DNA of 52,312 nt from Planctomycetota bacterium (GTDB lineage: Bacteria; Planctomycetota; UBA1135; UBA2386): the NCBI GenBank assembly GCA_021776805.1, contig JAJFFD010000036.1, forward strand, positions 1 through 52,312, in the 5' to 3' direction. Made by a program: the position numbers and the translations under genes. Under the pieces are notes generated by a model. It worked only from the letters and a program-made list of their open reading frames with translations. It was not told where the DNA came from and made no database searches. How positions within the stretch are numbered: the stretch's first letter is position 1; the number at the start of each line of letters is the position of its first letter. Positions 26,960 through 36,300 of the stretch are shown piece by piece.

Positions 26960-26985
26960 CCAGGGGAAGATAAATCTTCCCCTGG
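26960..26985. promoter_or_regulatory. 26-bp inverted repeat upstream of the ECF sigma gene
   Basis: CCAGGGGAAGAT (26960-26971), AA, ATCTTCCCCTGG (26974-26985): perfect 12-bp arms. The outer ATACA/TGTAT pair extends the symmetry. It lies 38 bp after the stop of the upstream gene and 71 bp before the sigma start. There is no T-run on the - strand, so it may be a weak terminator of the upstream gene or an operator for the sigma-arsM operon. Confidence 0.5.
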
Positions 26986-27023
26986 CCTCATGTATGCCTG
27001 AAGTCCCTGCCTGGCGAATCGCC

Positions 27024-28232
27024 CTAGCGGCCGCTCGGCGCCGCCGGCTTGACGGTGATCTCGATGCGGTCCTTCTCACTGGAGTCTTCTTTGGGACCCA
27101 AGGACTGAATCACCAGCTTCTCACCTTGCTGCTCGTAGCTGAGCAAATCACCAAAGGGATCGGCGATCGGCTCCACCTGACCATCCAGCCGCAGCATGAC
27201 TGCCATTCGGGACAGTCGCAGATTCTTGATCGCCGTGAGGCGACTGCTGGCGTTGCCAAGAGCGGGTGCCCAGGCGATCGCCACCTGACTGGAAGACTCG
27301 AGAAAATCCTCAAGGGACTGATTGCAGCGTCGACGCTGCTCCGACCAGGGACCCTCACTGAGGCTCAGCTGTTCTTCCACGAGAAACTCGACTTCCTCAA
27401 CTTGGCTGGCGAGCATGCTCCAGCCGGAGAAGCCATGAAGCCAGGCCTGACCCTGAAACCACCAGCTATCCGACTGCTGCAAGATCGACCGATGAAAGAG
27501 CAGAAGGTCACCGCTCGAGCCAAGGGAGCGCCGGGGCAGGCCCGCATCCAAGATCGCCATTCCATCGGCGAGCTCCTGCAACTCGGCCGCGGGGAATCGA
27601 TCCAATTGCTCGAACTGAATGAGCGCCCCTGTGGTCGGGATGTTCAAGAGCGCTGCACCGATCAGCTCATCGATCATTCTGGGCTTCTCGAGCAAGTCCC
27701 TCCCGAACTGCATGGCGTCGAGCAAGACATGCACAGCCTGCCTGGGCTTTCCCTCGTCCAGGTAGCGCTCCGATTGCAGCACCGCCAGGTTTGAAAGGAA
27801 CCGGAACCAGTAAAGATTCGGGATTTGATCGACCTTCTGAGAGTGCCCCTCCTTCCAGCGGATCAAGTGCCTCGCGTCTTGGCGATGCGCTCCCAGGCTC
27901 ATTTTCTCCAGGGCCTCAGCGTGTTGGTCTAGCAGAGCGTCGCGCAGGGTCGCTCTCTCCTCACCGGGCTCCATCTCCCAGACGATTTGCTTCCAGCGTT
28001 TCTCAACGCTTGGATCCACCAGCCCAACCGCTTCCTCGTAGAGCTGCCAAGCATTACCCGCCTGGGCCTCCCCCCAGAGAACCGGCCGCGGCTCATACTG
28101 ACCGTCCATCCATGCTTCCAACCGATCCGCCCGAGCCCTCAGCTCCGCCTTGGCAGAATCACTCGAGTAGACAATCCAGGCCACATCTGCCAGTAACAGC
28201 ACAAGGACAGCAATGATGATGTTCTTGACCAT
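27024..28232 (-). CDS. membrane-anchored protein of unknown function, tandem paralog B
   Basis: 402 residues. One N-terminal helix (about 4-23, IIIAVLVLLLADVAWIVY) followed by a large mostly helical exported domain. It aligns with the upstream gene: RPVLWGEAQAGNAW versus RPILHGEPQAGDAW, a central LLDAMQFGRDLL versus LLDLMQMGGDHM, and the same C-terminal PAAPSGR. No catalytic motif is recognised. A good AGGGGG ribosome-binding site precedes the ATG; the gap to the upstream paralog is 9 bp, so both are co-transcribed. Confidence 0.75.
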   Translation of the reverse strand: MVKNIIIAVLVLLLADVAWIVYSSDSAKAELRARADRLEAWMDGQYEPRPVLWGEAQAGNAWQLYEEAVGLVDPSVEKRWKQIVWEMEPGEERATLRDALLDQHAEALEKMSLGAHRQDARHLIRWKEGHSQKVDQIPNLYWFRFLSNLAVLQSERYLDEGKPRQAVHVLLDAMQFGRDLLEKPRMIDELIGAALLNIPTTGALIQFEQLDRFPAAELQELADGMAILDAGLPRRSLGSSGDLLLFHRSILQQSDSWWFQGQAWLHGFSGWSMLASQVEEVEFLVEEQLSLSEGPWSEQRRRCNQSLEDFLESSSQVAIAWAPALGNASSRLTAIKNLRLSRMAVMLRLDGQVEPIADPFGDLLSYEQQGEKLVIQSLGPKEDSSEKDRIEITVKPAAPSGR

Positions 28233-28241
28233 GTCTTCCCC

Positions 28242-29480
28242 CTATCTCCCGCTCGGCGCCGCTGGCCGCCTGGCGATCTCCACCCGCTTCCAAATCTCGG
28301 CCCCTTCGCCCCGTCCCTTGGTCCAGATCGCCAAGGCTCCCTCCACCAACTCGAATCCCAAGTCCCCACCGAAGGGGTCCTCGAGGGGCATCAAGTCGCG
28401 GCCGCGACGATACTCGACCGCCATGCGCAGCATCCGCAGCCTGGCGATCACCCGGCGCCAACTACTCTCGTAGGCCTCCAGGTTCATGGCGATCATTCTG
28501 CCCAGGGGATTCGGAGATCGCTGGCGCGTCCTCTGGATCGCCTTCAGTCGCTTGGAACGCTCGGACCATTGCTGGTCCATGCCCTGAAGGTAGGCCGCCC
28601 AATCCGCACGCTGCTCCTCCGCGGCCTCAGCGATCATCAGCTGGGTCGAGAATGCGTTGCGCCAACTGCGATCGACTTCGTACTCCTCGGAGAGACCGAG
28701 ATCGGTCACCGTGCGTTCGAAGAGGATGATCTCCCCCTGTAATCCCCTTCCCGGGGGGAGCAGGCCTTCGTCAAGCCGCCGTAGTCCGCGTTCGAGGATT
28801 GCCAACTCAGGTCCCGCCAAGCGATCGAGGAGGCCTCTTTCGAGCAGGCCACCCTCGAGCAGGGCCTCGATGCCGATCCCGAGCAGGGCCTGCCCGATCA
28901 TCTCGTCGATGACACGCGGCGTGCGCATGTGGTCCCCGCCCATCTGCATCAGGTCGAGGAGCAGTTCGACGGCGAATCCGCTATCGCCCGCATCGAGGAA
29001 CTGCTCTGCCTGCAGGACCGAGATATTGGCCACACTGCGGTATTCCAGTAGACCCGGCATGGGCGCCTGCTGGCCAAGCTGCCATTCGACTGGAATGCTC
29101 ACGCGCTCACGCTGGGCGCCGGCCTGCATCGCGAAGATCGCCTCGCGGTATTCTGTAACAAGAGCATCGCGCATGGGCTGAGCTTCCTCCGCCCCCTTCT
29201 CTTGGTAGGTCCGCAACCAATCGCGCCAACCTTCTTCCGCCGGCCCGTCAATGGACTCCACCGCCCGGCGATAGTCATCCCAGGCATCGCCAGCTTGCGG
29301 TTCCCCATGCAGAATCGGACGCGCAGTATCCTGCGTCTGCATCTCGATCAGGAGCTCATTCGCGTAGCTGCTCATCTCCCGCAGGCGCAGCTCCCGATAA
29401 CCAAGAAAAGCCAGCGAGAGGGCAACTGGGAGGACGAGCAGGCCTAGCAGGCTCTTCCTGCCTCTCCACATTGTTCCCAT
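28242..29480 (-). CDS. membrane-anchored protein of unknown function, tandem paralog A
   Basis: 412 residues: short basic N-terminus, one helix (about 10-27) and a large exported helical domain, paralogous to the downstream gene over its full length and sharing the final PAAPSGR. GGAAG lies upstream of the ATG at 29480. It is the first gene of the - strand run that continues to 18 kb and is divergent from the methyltransferase-like gene 40 bp away. No family is recognised; tandem copies of such single-helix proteins are common in planctomycetes. Confidence 0.72.
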   Translation of the reverse strand: MGTMWRGRKSLLGLLVLPVALSLAFLGYRELRLREMSSYANELLIEMQTQDTARPILHGEPQAGDAWDDYRRAVESIDGPAEEGWRDWLRTYQEKGAEEAQPMRDALVTEYREAIFAMQAGAQRERVSIPVEWQLGQQAPMPGLLEYRSVANISVLQAEQFLDAGDSGFAVELLLDLMQMGGDHMRTPRVIDEMIGQALLGIGIEALLEGGLLERGLLDRLAGPELAILERGLRRLDEGLLPPGRGLQGEIILFERTVTDLGLSEEYEVDRSWRNAFSTQLMIAEAAEEQRADWAAYLQGMDQQWSERSKRLKAIQRTRQRSPNPLGRMIAMNLEAYESSWRRVIARLRMLRMAVEYRRGRDLMPLEDPFGGDLGFELVEGALAIWTKGRGEGAEIWKRVEIARRPAAPSGR

Positions 29481-29520
29481 ATCACTTCCATCGGCTATTC
29501 AAGGCTCTGCAAGCAGCGAT

Positions 29521-30456
29521 TTGGTCGGGAAGAATCTGAGGAATCTTGCAGCTGGCCAGCAACTCCGGGCCACAGGGCGGCTAGTGCGCAACATGTTCAG
29601 GAACGGTCTGGGTGTTGCTGAGACATACAGTTGCTTCGCCGCTGGCATGGTGGCTCCAGCATTGCGTGAGCTTCGCGTACAGCGGCGCGAACGCGTGCTT
29701 CTGCTCGATGCCCAGGACTCAGCCCCGGCTAGCAACAAACTCGCGCAGGCCTTGGCAGGGGCTCTTCCGAGACAGGAAATCCACCTGAGCCGGCAAGCGA
29801 ACCCGGGTGCCGTCGGTAATTTCGACCTGGCACTCTTCCCAGTCACTGCAGGTTCGATCAATGCGTCGAATTCATCGGGTGCACCGGGCTCTCCGAATGC
29901 ACCGGGCGCTCCGAATGCACTGGGCGCGCCGGATGCACCGGGCGCGCCGGCAGCACTGGGCGCGCCGGCAGCACTGGACCTTGCCACCGAGGCCGCGGAG
30001 AATCTGAAGCCCGGTGGCCGCCTGGTCCTCCTCGCCCTCGACTTTGCCAGCCTACGCCTTTGGCCGCAAGTGGAGGGCTTTGCCGATCTCTGGCAGGCCT
30101 TCCTGCTCAGCAGCCTCTGTCCCAGGGAGCCAAGCGGACCTCTGGAGCAAACATTGCGCGAGGCGGGGACCAGGCCTCGCCGCAGCAGCGAGCTTTTTTG
30201 CGGTCGCTGCACAGGCCAAGACGGCTTTACCGAACTCAGCGCTGAACTTCTCAGCCTGTTCGAGACGTCTCGCGATGAGCTGCTTGCAGCTCCGGAGCTC
30301 TCCAGCAGCCAATTCGACCGCTCCTTGATTGCCCTTCGCAACTGGCGCAATGGCCCTGATGCGTCGATCTGGTACCGCGGCGTCTACGCCGAAGGCCGCC
30401 GCCGCATGCAGGAGTACATCACCCTGCTGCCCGGCGCCGCGCTCTCCTCCTGCTGA
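29521..30456 (+). CDS. methyltransferase-like protein with APG minisatellite insert
   Basis: 311 residues if the TTG at 29521 is used; an ATG at 29593 is an alternative and the start is uncertain. A Rossmann-like order is visible: RVLLLDAQD (strand 1), VGNFDLALFPVTAG (strand 4) and LKPGGRLVLLALDF (strand 5 with the post-motif GG). Between the last two lies a low-complexity loop of five six-residue units (APGSPN, APGAPN and so on) encoded by an 18-bp repeat. The usual GxGxG motif I is not clear, so SAM binding is unproven. The C-terminal 140 residues are helical. The opposite-strand reading frame is judged to be a shadow. Confidence 0.6.
   Translation: MVGKNLRNLAAGQQLRATGRLVRNMFRNGLGVAETYSCFAAGMVAPALRELRVQRRERVLLLDAQDSAPASNKLAQALAGALPRQEIHLSRQANPGAVGNFDLALFPVTAGSINASNSSGAPGSPNAPGAPNALGAPDAPGAPAALGAPAALDLATEAAENLKPGGRLVLLALDFASLRLWPQVEGFADLWQAFLLSSLCPREPSGPLEQTLREAGTRPRRSSELFCGRCTGQDGFTELSAELLSLFETSRDELLAAPELSSSQFDRSLIALRNWRNGPDASIWYRGVYAEGRRRMQEYITLLPGAALSSC
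29881..29970. repeat. 18-bp in-frame minisatellite, five units
   Basis: Units start at 29881, 29899, 29917, 29935 and 29953 with the pattern GCACCGGGCGCGCCGGAT and one to four changes each; a partial sixth follows. It keeps the reading frame and adds six residues per unit. Confidence 0.85.
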
Positions 30457-30493
30457 GCGACGAACTGCTGATCTTCGAGCTGCTGAAGCTTGG

Positions 30494-30559
30494 GCGCTGA
30501 CCTTCGTGCGCTGACTTTGGGCGCTGAACCAAGGCGCTGAACCAGGGCGCTGAACTTCG
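30494..30559. repeat. 13-bp tandem repeat, five units
   Basis: GCGCTGA recurs at 30494, 30508, 30521, 30534 and 30547, in a 13-bp period (one 14-bp step). The best unit is GCGCTGAACCAAG. Confidence 0.75.
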
Positions 30560-30723
30560 GGCTACCTCGAAGCCCCTTGGCCTGCAGCCACCCCCTCAGC
30601 CACCGCTCCATGGCGAACCCACCGCAGCAGCCCATGCCTCGACGATCCCCACTCGGCATTCCCAACTCAGCAATCCAAGCCAACCGGCATGCGAGCCTCA
30701 GGTGACGAACAGGCATCCCCGGC

Positions 30724-30808
30724 GATCAAGCACACTCGTCGATCAAGCACACCTGGCAATCAAGCACACCTGGCAACCAAGCACACCCGCCGATCCCACC
30801 ACACCCTG
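30724..30808. repeat. 17-bp tandem repeat, five units
   Basis: Units begin at 30724, 30741, 30758, 30775 and 30792 with the consensus GATCAAGCACACCTGGC; the last unit is degenerate. The core AATCAAG is also found at the RAYT start. Confidence 0.85.
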
Positions 30809-30990
30809 TTAGCACTACCCCACCAGCGTCAAAATCATCGCCTCTCATCGCGCTCGCAATCTCTGCGCAATCAAGTCCACAGCACCAAGGAACCTCACAG
30901 CTAGGCTCACCTCAACCTGGCACCAGACGTTCCCCCGGTTCGCAATTCCACGTGGGCAAACTAGCACTCGACCAACAGCAGCAGCCAACA

Positions 30991-31129
30991 GCGAAGGGCG
31001 AAGGGCGAAGGGCGAAGGGCGAAGGGCGAAGGGCGAAGGGCGCAGGGCGAAGGGCGCAGGGCGCAGGGCGCAGGGCGCAGGGCGCAGGGCGCAGGGCGCA
31101 GGGCGCAGGGCGCAGGGCGCAGGGCGCAG
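30991..31129. repeat. 7-bp tandem repeat, about 20 units
   Basis: Units 1-7 are GCGAAGG, unit 8 GCGCAGG, unit 9 GCGAAGG, units 10-19 GCGCAGG and the last GCGCAGA. Two sequence variants arranged in blocks point to slippage-driven expansion. Confidence 0.95.
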
Positions 31130-31207
31130 AAATCCCAAAAGCTAGCGCCGATTGCAGCCTTGTCGTTGCACTGCATCTGAAAAGGAAACGATGTCTGCGC
31201 AATCAAG

Positions 31208-31903
31208 ATGAGCAAGCAAACGAAGACCGCGAAGCGGCGACCGATACAGGGGATGTTCTCTTACCGAACTTGGGGCGGAACTCGAAGGGGTGCTGGGCGA
31301 CGACCTAAGGGCAGGCGTGCGGGGGTCGATCACCGCCCCCGAGAATTACTGGCTTCACGTTTTCCTGTGCATGTGACCACTCGACTCCTGCCGGGGCTGC
31401 CCTCACTTCGTCGACGAAGTGAGTACGGCGTCATCCTCGACGCCTTCGCCAAGGGCTGTAACCGCTTCGGCTTCCGCCTGGTCGAGTACTCGGTGATGAG
31501 CAATCACCTTCATCTCCTGGTTGAGGCAAAGAGTCGCGAGGCACTGGCTCGAGGCATGCAAGGTCTTCTCGTGCGCATCGCCAAGGCCTTGAACAAACTT
31601 TGGCAAAGACGCGGCCGGGTCTTCAGAGATCGCTATCACGACCAGGTCCTGAAGACGCCGCGGCAAGTGCGCAACGCTCTCGTCTATGTCCTTCATAACG
31701 CCAAGAGACACGGAGCTCGCCTTCGGCTCGCTCTCGATTACTACTCCTCCGCAGCCCACTTCGCGGGCTGGCGCAAGCAACTATCTGTGCGCAATCAAGC
31801 TGCGAAGGTGACTGCGAATGCGCAGACCTGGCTCTTGATGAGGGGTTGGCGACGGCGGGGCTTGCTGAGTGTGGAGGAATTGCCGCGCGTGGCTTCTGGC
31901 TAA
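31208..31903 (+). mobile_element. RAYT (REP-associated Y1 tyrosine transposase)
   Basis: 231 residues. The N-terminus has the RAYT signature GGTRRGAGRRPKG (23-35) and DHRPREL. The Y1/HUH core is complete: EYSVMSNHLHLL with His100 and His102, and the helix ALVYVLHNAKRHG with catalytic Tyr160. VFRDRYHDQVL is also typical. RAYTs nick single-stranded REP sequences at short palindromes and are mostly domesticated. No terminal inverted repeats are visible. TGCGCAATCAAG directly precedes the ATG. Its 3' end overlaps the FetB-like gene on the other strand by 4 bp. Confidence 0.88.
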
Positions 31904-32715
31904 GAACGCTTCGCGACTGGCTTCGGCGCCAGACGATCCAGTCGCAGGCGATGCCGCGCATCGCTCAGACGGTACATCGCAGCGAACACAGCGGTGATCG
32001 CACCCAATGCCGTGCCCCCGGCAATGAGGAAGATGATCAGCATCTGATACTTCACCGCCTCCGCTGGATCGGCGCCGGCCAGGATTTGACCGGTCATCAT
32101 GCCAGGCAGGGCGACCAGGCCACTCGCGGACATGGAGTTGATGATCGGCATGAGCGCGGTGCGCATGGCCTGTTGCAAGACCGGCCTGGCGGCGGCAAAG
32201 CGCGTCGCCCCCAGGGCCAACTGAGCTTCCACCGCGACGCGATCGCGCAGCAGTCCAGTCGTCAGGCTTTGCAGGCCAAGACTGATTCCGGTCATGGTAT
32301 TGCCCAGGATCATTCCCAGCAGCGGGATGGAGAAGCGCGGGTCGAACCAGGGATCCGGCCGCACCTGGGTAGTGAGAGCGAAGACAGTCACCAGCGTCGC
32401 CGCCAGCAACATGGAGCTGGTGCCCAGCCCATAGGACCAAAGGCCGGCCAATTTGCGATCCTGCCGCGCCATGATTTCGCGGCCGGCAAAGAGCACCATC
32501 GTGAGCGCAGCGAGCGCGGTCCACATGGGCGATACTGCCGTAAACAGCGCCTTCAGAACCAAGGCAACGAGGCTGAGCTGCACCACCATGCGCAAACTGG
32601 CAATCAAGATCTGTACCTGCAAGCGAAGCTGTAGCAGGATTGAGAGTCCGGCGTTCAGGAGCACCAGCGATGCGGCGATGGCCAGATCCCAGTAGTCGAG
32701 AGTGATGTAGTTCAC
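31900..32715 (-). CDS. fetB: FetB-like ABC exporter permease (UPF0014)
   Basis: 271 residues from a GTG at 32715 that overlaps the ATPase stop (GTGA). Seven or so helices with the family pattern LRMVVQLSLVALVL, GREIMAR, PLLGMILGNTMTGISLGL and GMMTGQILAGADPAEAVKYQ. Known relatives, E. coli FetAB (YbbLM), export iron and give oxidative-stress resistance. The frame upstream of the GTG lies inside the ATPase gene and is not used. Confidence 0.85.
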   Translation of the reverse strand: MNYITLDYWDLAIAASLVLLNAGLSILLQLRLQVQILIASLRMVVQLSLVALVLKALFTAVSPMWTALAALTMVLFAGREIMARQDRKLAGLWSYGLGTSSMLLAATLVTVFALTTQVRPDPWFDPRFSIPLLGMILGNTMTGISLGLQSLTTGLLRDRVAVEAQLALGATRFAAARPVLQQAMRTALMPIINSMSASGLVALPGMMTGQILAGADPAEAVKYQMLIIFLIAGGTALGAITAVFAAMYRLSDARHRLRLDRLAPKPVAKRS

Positions 32716-33308
32716 AGCTCCACTTCGCTTGCCTTGCCGGCGTCGAGCTGCAGGACACGCTTCGCCATGCGCTTGGCCTGACTGAGGTCGTGGGTCACCC
32801 AAATCACAGCAACCCCGGCATGCAAACGTTGCTGTACCAAAGCCTCAACTCGGCCCGAGGCTTCCGCGTCGAGGGCTGCAGTCGGCTCATCCAAGAGAAG
32901 GACCTGGGGATCGAGACTCAGCGTTCGCAGCAGAGCCAGGCGCTGACGCTCCCCCGTCGACAACTGCATCACCGGCTGGTCGCCAATCTCCACAGCTAGC
33001 GAGAGATTCTCGAGCATGGCGCTCGCCTTCGACCAATCGGCGAAGTGCTCGCGAGGATGATCGGTCCACCACCCCGCCTCGGCCGGCAGGTAACAGACGC
33101 GCCGACGCCAGTCCGGTGCGTCGATGGATTCTCGGGTGTCGCCAGCGAGCTCGACCAGGCCCTCGTTCGGATCGAGATCCGCGAGCGCACGCAGGAGAAG
33201 TGTCTTGCCAGACCCGGAGGCACCCATCACCGCCAGGCATTCACCGGCAGCGACTGCGAAACTCGTAGGCCTGAGGCCAGGGCGCTGAAGATTCTCTACT
33301 CGAAGCAT
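32712..33308 (-). CDS. fetA: FetA-like ABC exporter ATPase
   Basis: 198 residues, short for an ABC ATPase but complete: Walker A GASGSGKT (29-36), signature STGER (117-121), Walker B VLLLDEPTAALD (136-147) and switch His in WVTHDLSQ. It pairs with the overlapping FetB-like permease; the pair is predicted to export iron or another metal from the cytoplasm. The ATG at 33308 is followed at once by a domain start, and the gene lies next to the terminator of the S9 peptidase gene. Confidence 0.85.
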   Translation of the reverse strand: MLRVENLQRPGLRPTSFAVAAGECLAVMGASGSGKTLLLRALADLDPNEGLVELAGDTRESIDAPDWRRRVCYLPAEAGWWTDHPREHFADWSKASAMLENLSLAVEIGDQPVMQLSTGERQRLALLRTLSLDPQVLLLDEPTAALDAEASGRVEALVQQRLHAGVAVIWVTHDLSQAKRMAKRVLQLDAGKASEVEL

Positions 33309-33315
33309 GTACGAA

Positions 33316-33345
33316 AGCGCCCGCGATCATAGGACCGCGGGCGCT
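33316..33345 (-). terminator. intrinsic terminator of the S9 peptidase gene
   Basis: AGCGCCCGCG (33316-33325) and CGCGGGCGCT (33336-33345), a perfect 10-bp stem 15 bp after the stop. On the - strand it is followed by TTCG, a short U-poor tail. It sits just before the FetA-like start. Confidence 0.7.
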
Positions 33346-33360
33346 GAAGAATGCATCGAA

Positions 33361-36300
33361 TCAGCGGTTGCCGCCGTTCGAGCTGCCGATCGGCGTAGTG
33401 ATCTCCGCCTTCGACTTCTTCTCCTTCTTCTCAGGCTCCTTCTCGGGATCATTGAACTCGATCTTCTCTCGCTCACGATCGACGTAGGACACGCCATTGA
33501 GCATCCAATCCGGTGCCGGCTTGCCCTTGAGGTGATGGTCGAAGAACTGAGTCATGCGCTTGGTCCAGTCCTTCATGTTCTGACGCTTGCGGAGACCATG
33601 CGGCTCACCAACGTAGTTGAACATGTAGACCTCCTTACCCAAGCGGCGGAGGGCCGAGAAGTACTCGATGCCTTGATACCAGGGCACAGCGCCGTCCTCG
33701 TCGTTATGCAACATGAGCACTGGCGTGTTCACCTTGTCAGCCGAGAAGAGAGGAGAGTTCTCCAGGTAACGCAGGGGATACTCCCAGAGACTGCCGCCGA
33801 TGCGGCTCTGGGTCTTCTCGTACTGGAATGCACGGGACATGCCCGTCTGCCAGCGGATGCCACCGTAAGCACTGGTCATGTTGACCACCGGCGCGCCCGA
33901 CTCGATCGCCGCAAAGATGTCGGTCTTGGTCACCAGGTAGGCAGTCTGATAGCCACCCCAGCTGTGACCGGCGGCCCCGATTGCATCCTCGTCGACGAAA
34001 CCCTCGCCGATTAGATGCTGCACACCGGAGACGATGCAGCGCAGAGCCGACTCGCCTGGGTAGCCTTCGCGATAGGCGATGTCAGGGGTGAACCAGAGGT
34101 AATCATTGCTCACGTACCACGGAGCCGATGGCGAAGTCCCGGGAGATGGACGCCCGGCGTTGTGCAGACCCTGTGAGAGCCGCTCGTAGAAGTAGACCAT
34201 CATTGGGTACTTCTTCTTCGGATCGAAGTTGTCCGGCTTGATCAGCACACCCTTGAGCTCGACGCCGTCCGAGTTGTGCCACTTGACCAACTCCTCCGTG
34301 CCCCAGCGCAGATCCTTGATCTGCGGATTGAGCGAGGACAGCTTGGTCATGTTCTTGAACTCCATGTCGGAGGTCCAAAGATCAGGCTGCATGCGGAAGG
34401 TGCTCATGGTGAAGAAGAGGCGATCCGCATTCTCCGCCTTGGTCACGCGACCGCCACGGCCGAAGGAAACGTCCTTCATGACCAGCTTGCGCGGCTTGGC
34501 CATGCCATTGACCCGGTCCGTGTAGAACCCGGCAGCGACCGTGTCCTGATCGACAGCAGACAGCATGATAGGCTCATCAGCAGGTATGAACTCAGCATCG
34601 GAGTCCAAGCCAACATAGCGCAGGGTAATGTTCTCCGCGCGACCGTAGCCGTCCGTGATGCAACTGGCACCCGAACCATCGAGGGCAATCTTCCAGACGT
34701 CGAAGGCGTCGTTGATCAGGACTTCCTTCTCATCCTTGGTGTAGCCGACGATGCCGTGGGCACGAGCCGTGTTCGGCGTGTCGTGCAGCTCATTGAAGAA
34801 GGCCACGTCCAAGTCCCCGGTCAGGTTGCGACTCTCGCCAGTGCCTAGATCGAGGCAATGCCAGGTTTCGTCCTGGAAAGTCATCAGGTAACGACCTGAT
34901 GGAGACGGCTGAGCGCCCGCACCAAGCATCTTGAAGACACGCTTGCCCTTGCCACTGAGCGTGTTGACCACGTAGTAGTCGGAGTAGCGTCCATCCCAAG
35001 AAACCATCTGCGCATAGGGCGTGTTGTCTGTGACGAGCACCTGCGAGCCGTCCGGCGTCAGGAAGGAAGCGCTGTGCTGCGGATTCTTACCGAAGGTGAC
35101 GAAGCGACCTTCTTGGAAGTGGTAAGCAGAACGTAGGGCCTTGTTGCGCAACTGAGCAGCCTGCCGCGCCTGCATGGGCTGCAGCATGGGATCTTTGTAG
35201 TGCCAGAGATCGAGCACGACCTTCTCGCTCGGCAAGACCTTGCGCAGCTCGTCTTCGGGCAAGGGCTCCACACCGAAGAGCAGAACCTCGCCGTCCTTGC
35301 TGAAGGTCAAGCCACCACGAGTGGCGACACGATGCTCCGCATCCATCCCGGCTTCGCCGGTGCCAACCAGCATGTCCGCGCGCGGGGACTTGAAGTCCCA
35401 AGCGTAGAGATCCGAGTTCGCCTCCTCTGCCTCGCGATCACGACGATCGCTGAAGAAGGCCAAGCGATTCTCGTTCTTATCGAGGCTGAAGCCACTGAAG
35501 TTGGCCGCGCCCTCCACGAGAGTGCGACTCTTGCCAGTCGCGACATGCATTCCGTGCAGGCCTCGCTGAATCTTGTTGTCAGCTTCCTTGGAATTCTGGA
35601 CATAGAACAGCCAGCCAGTCTTGCGCGTCATACCCCAGGTGGTGACGCCCTCGATACGCGTTTCCTTGCCGGAGCTCAGATCGCGCAGCACGAGAGTCTT
35701 GCCGTCCTTCAGGTAATCCGGCGTCTTCTCCTCTTCCTCCTCTTCGCCGGCTTCAGTCTCTTCGCCTTCGGCTGCAGCTTGACGCTGTCGGCCCTGGCCA
35801 CCTTCGCCGCGACGAGCACCAGCACGACCTCCGCGAGCACCGCGCCCGGCGCGGCCTCCACGTCCAGCGCGACCGCCGCGTCCACGGCGAGCAGCACCTT
35901 CACTCTCTTCGCCCTCTTCGTCGGCGTCCTCGTCGTCATTCTCGTCACCCAGTAGGTAGGCCAGATAGGCATGCCCTTCGTCCGGGGTCTGGAAGCTCAC
36001 CGCGTCCTCGAGCATCTCGACCTTGCCGTCCGCGAGATTCATGATCGCGTACTCGGCCTGCGGCCCTTGGCCGCCACCACCGGTGCCACCCATCAGCGGA
36101 CCACTCGCTCCACCGCCGCCGCGACCACCGCGACCTCGACGGCCTCGGCCTCGTGCGGCACCAGCACCACGGCCAGCGGCTCCGCGACCGGCGCCGCCTC
36201 GTCCACCGCGACCACTAGCCTGCTCCCATTCGTAGGCACGCTTGTCGGCGAAGGTGGGCTCGATGCGGAAGACCAGGAAAGCACCGTCCGCGGTAAAGCG

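Larger units (their letters stand above)
30457..31207. other. gene-free repeat-rich stretch
   Basis: No convincing gene. It holds three tandem arrays (13-, 17- and 7-bp units, listed separately) plus non-repetitive spacer, and ends directly at the RAYT start codon. Open frames across the 7-bp array exist in several frames only because the unit lacks stops. Confidence 0.75.

Noticed and set aside
29499..30350. 283-residue reading frame on the - strand
   Set aside because: Antisense to the methyltransferase-like gene, serine/arginine-rich, no domain; the + frame has recognisable folding motifs.
30724..31129. Possible CRISPR array
   Set aside because: Units of 7, 13 and 17 bp are directly adjacent with no spacers, and there are no cas genes.
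30845..31308. Several overlapping ORFs on both strands with seven-residue repeats (ALRPAPC-like)
   Set aside because: They arise from a 7-bp repeat without stop codons, open in many frames; no start site or non-repeat domain.
31208..31903. A complete insertion sequence around the transposase
   Set aside because: No terminal inverted repeats or target duplications are visible; the protein is a RAYT, which usually is not an IS.
31781..32758. 325-residue - strand frame overlapping the FetB-like gene
   Set aside because: Out-of-frame shadow, arginine/histidine-rich; the FetB frame has conserved membrane motifs and a GTGA overlap with fetA.
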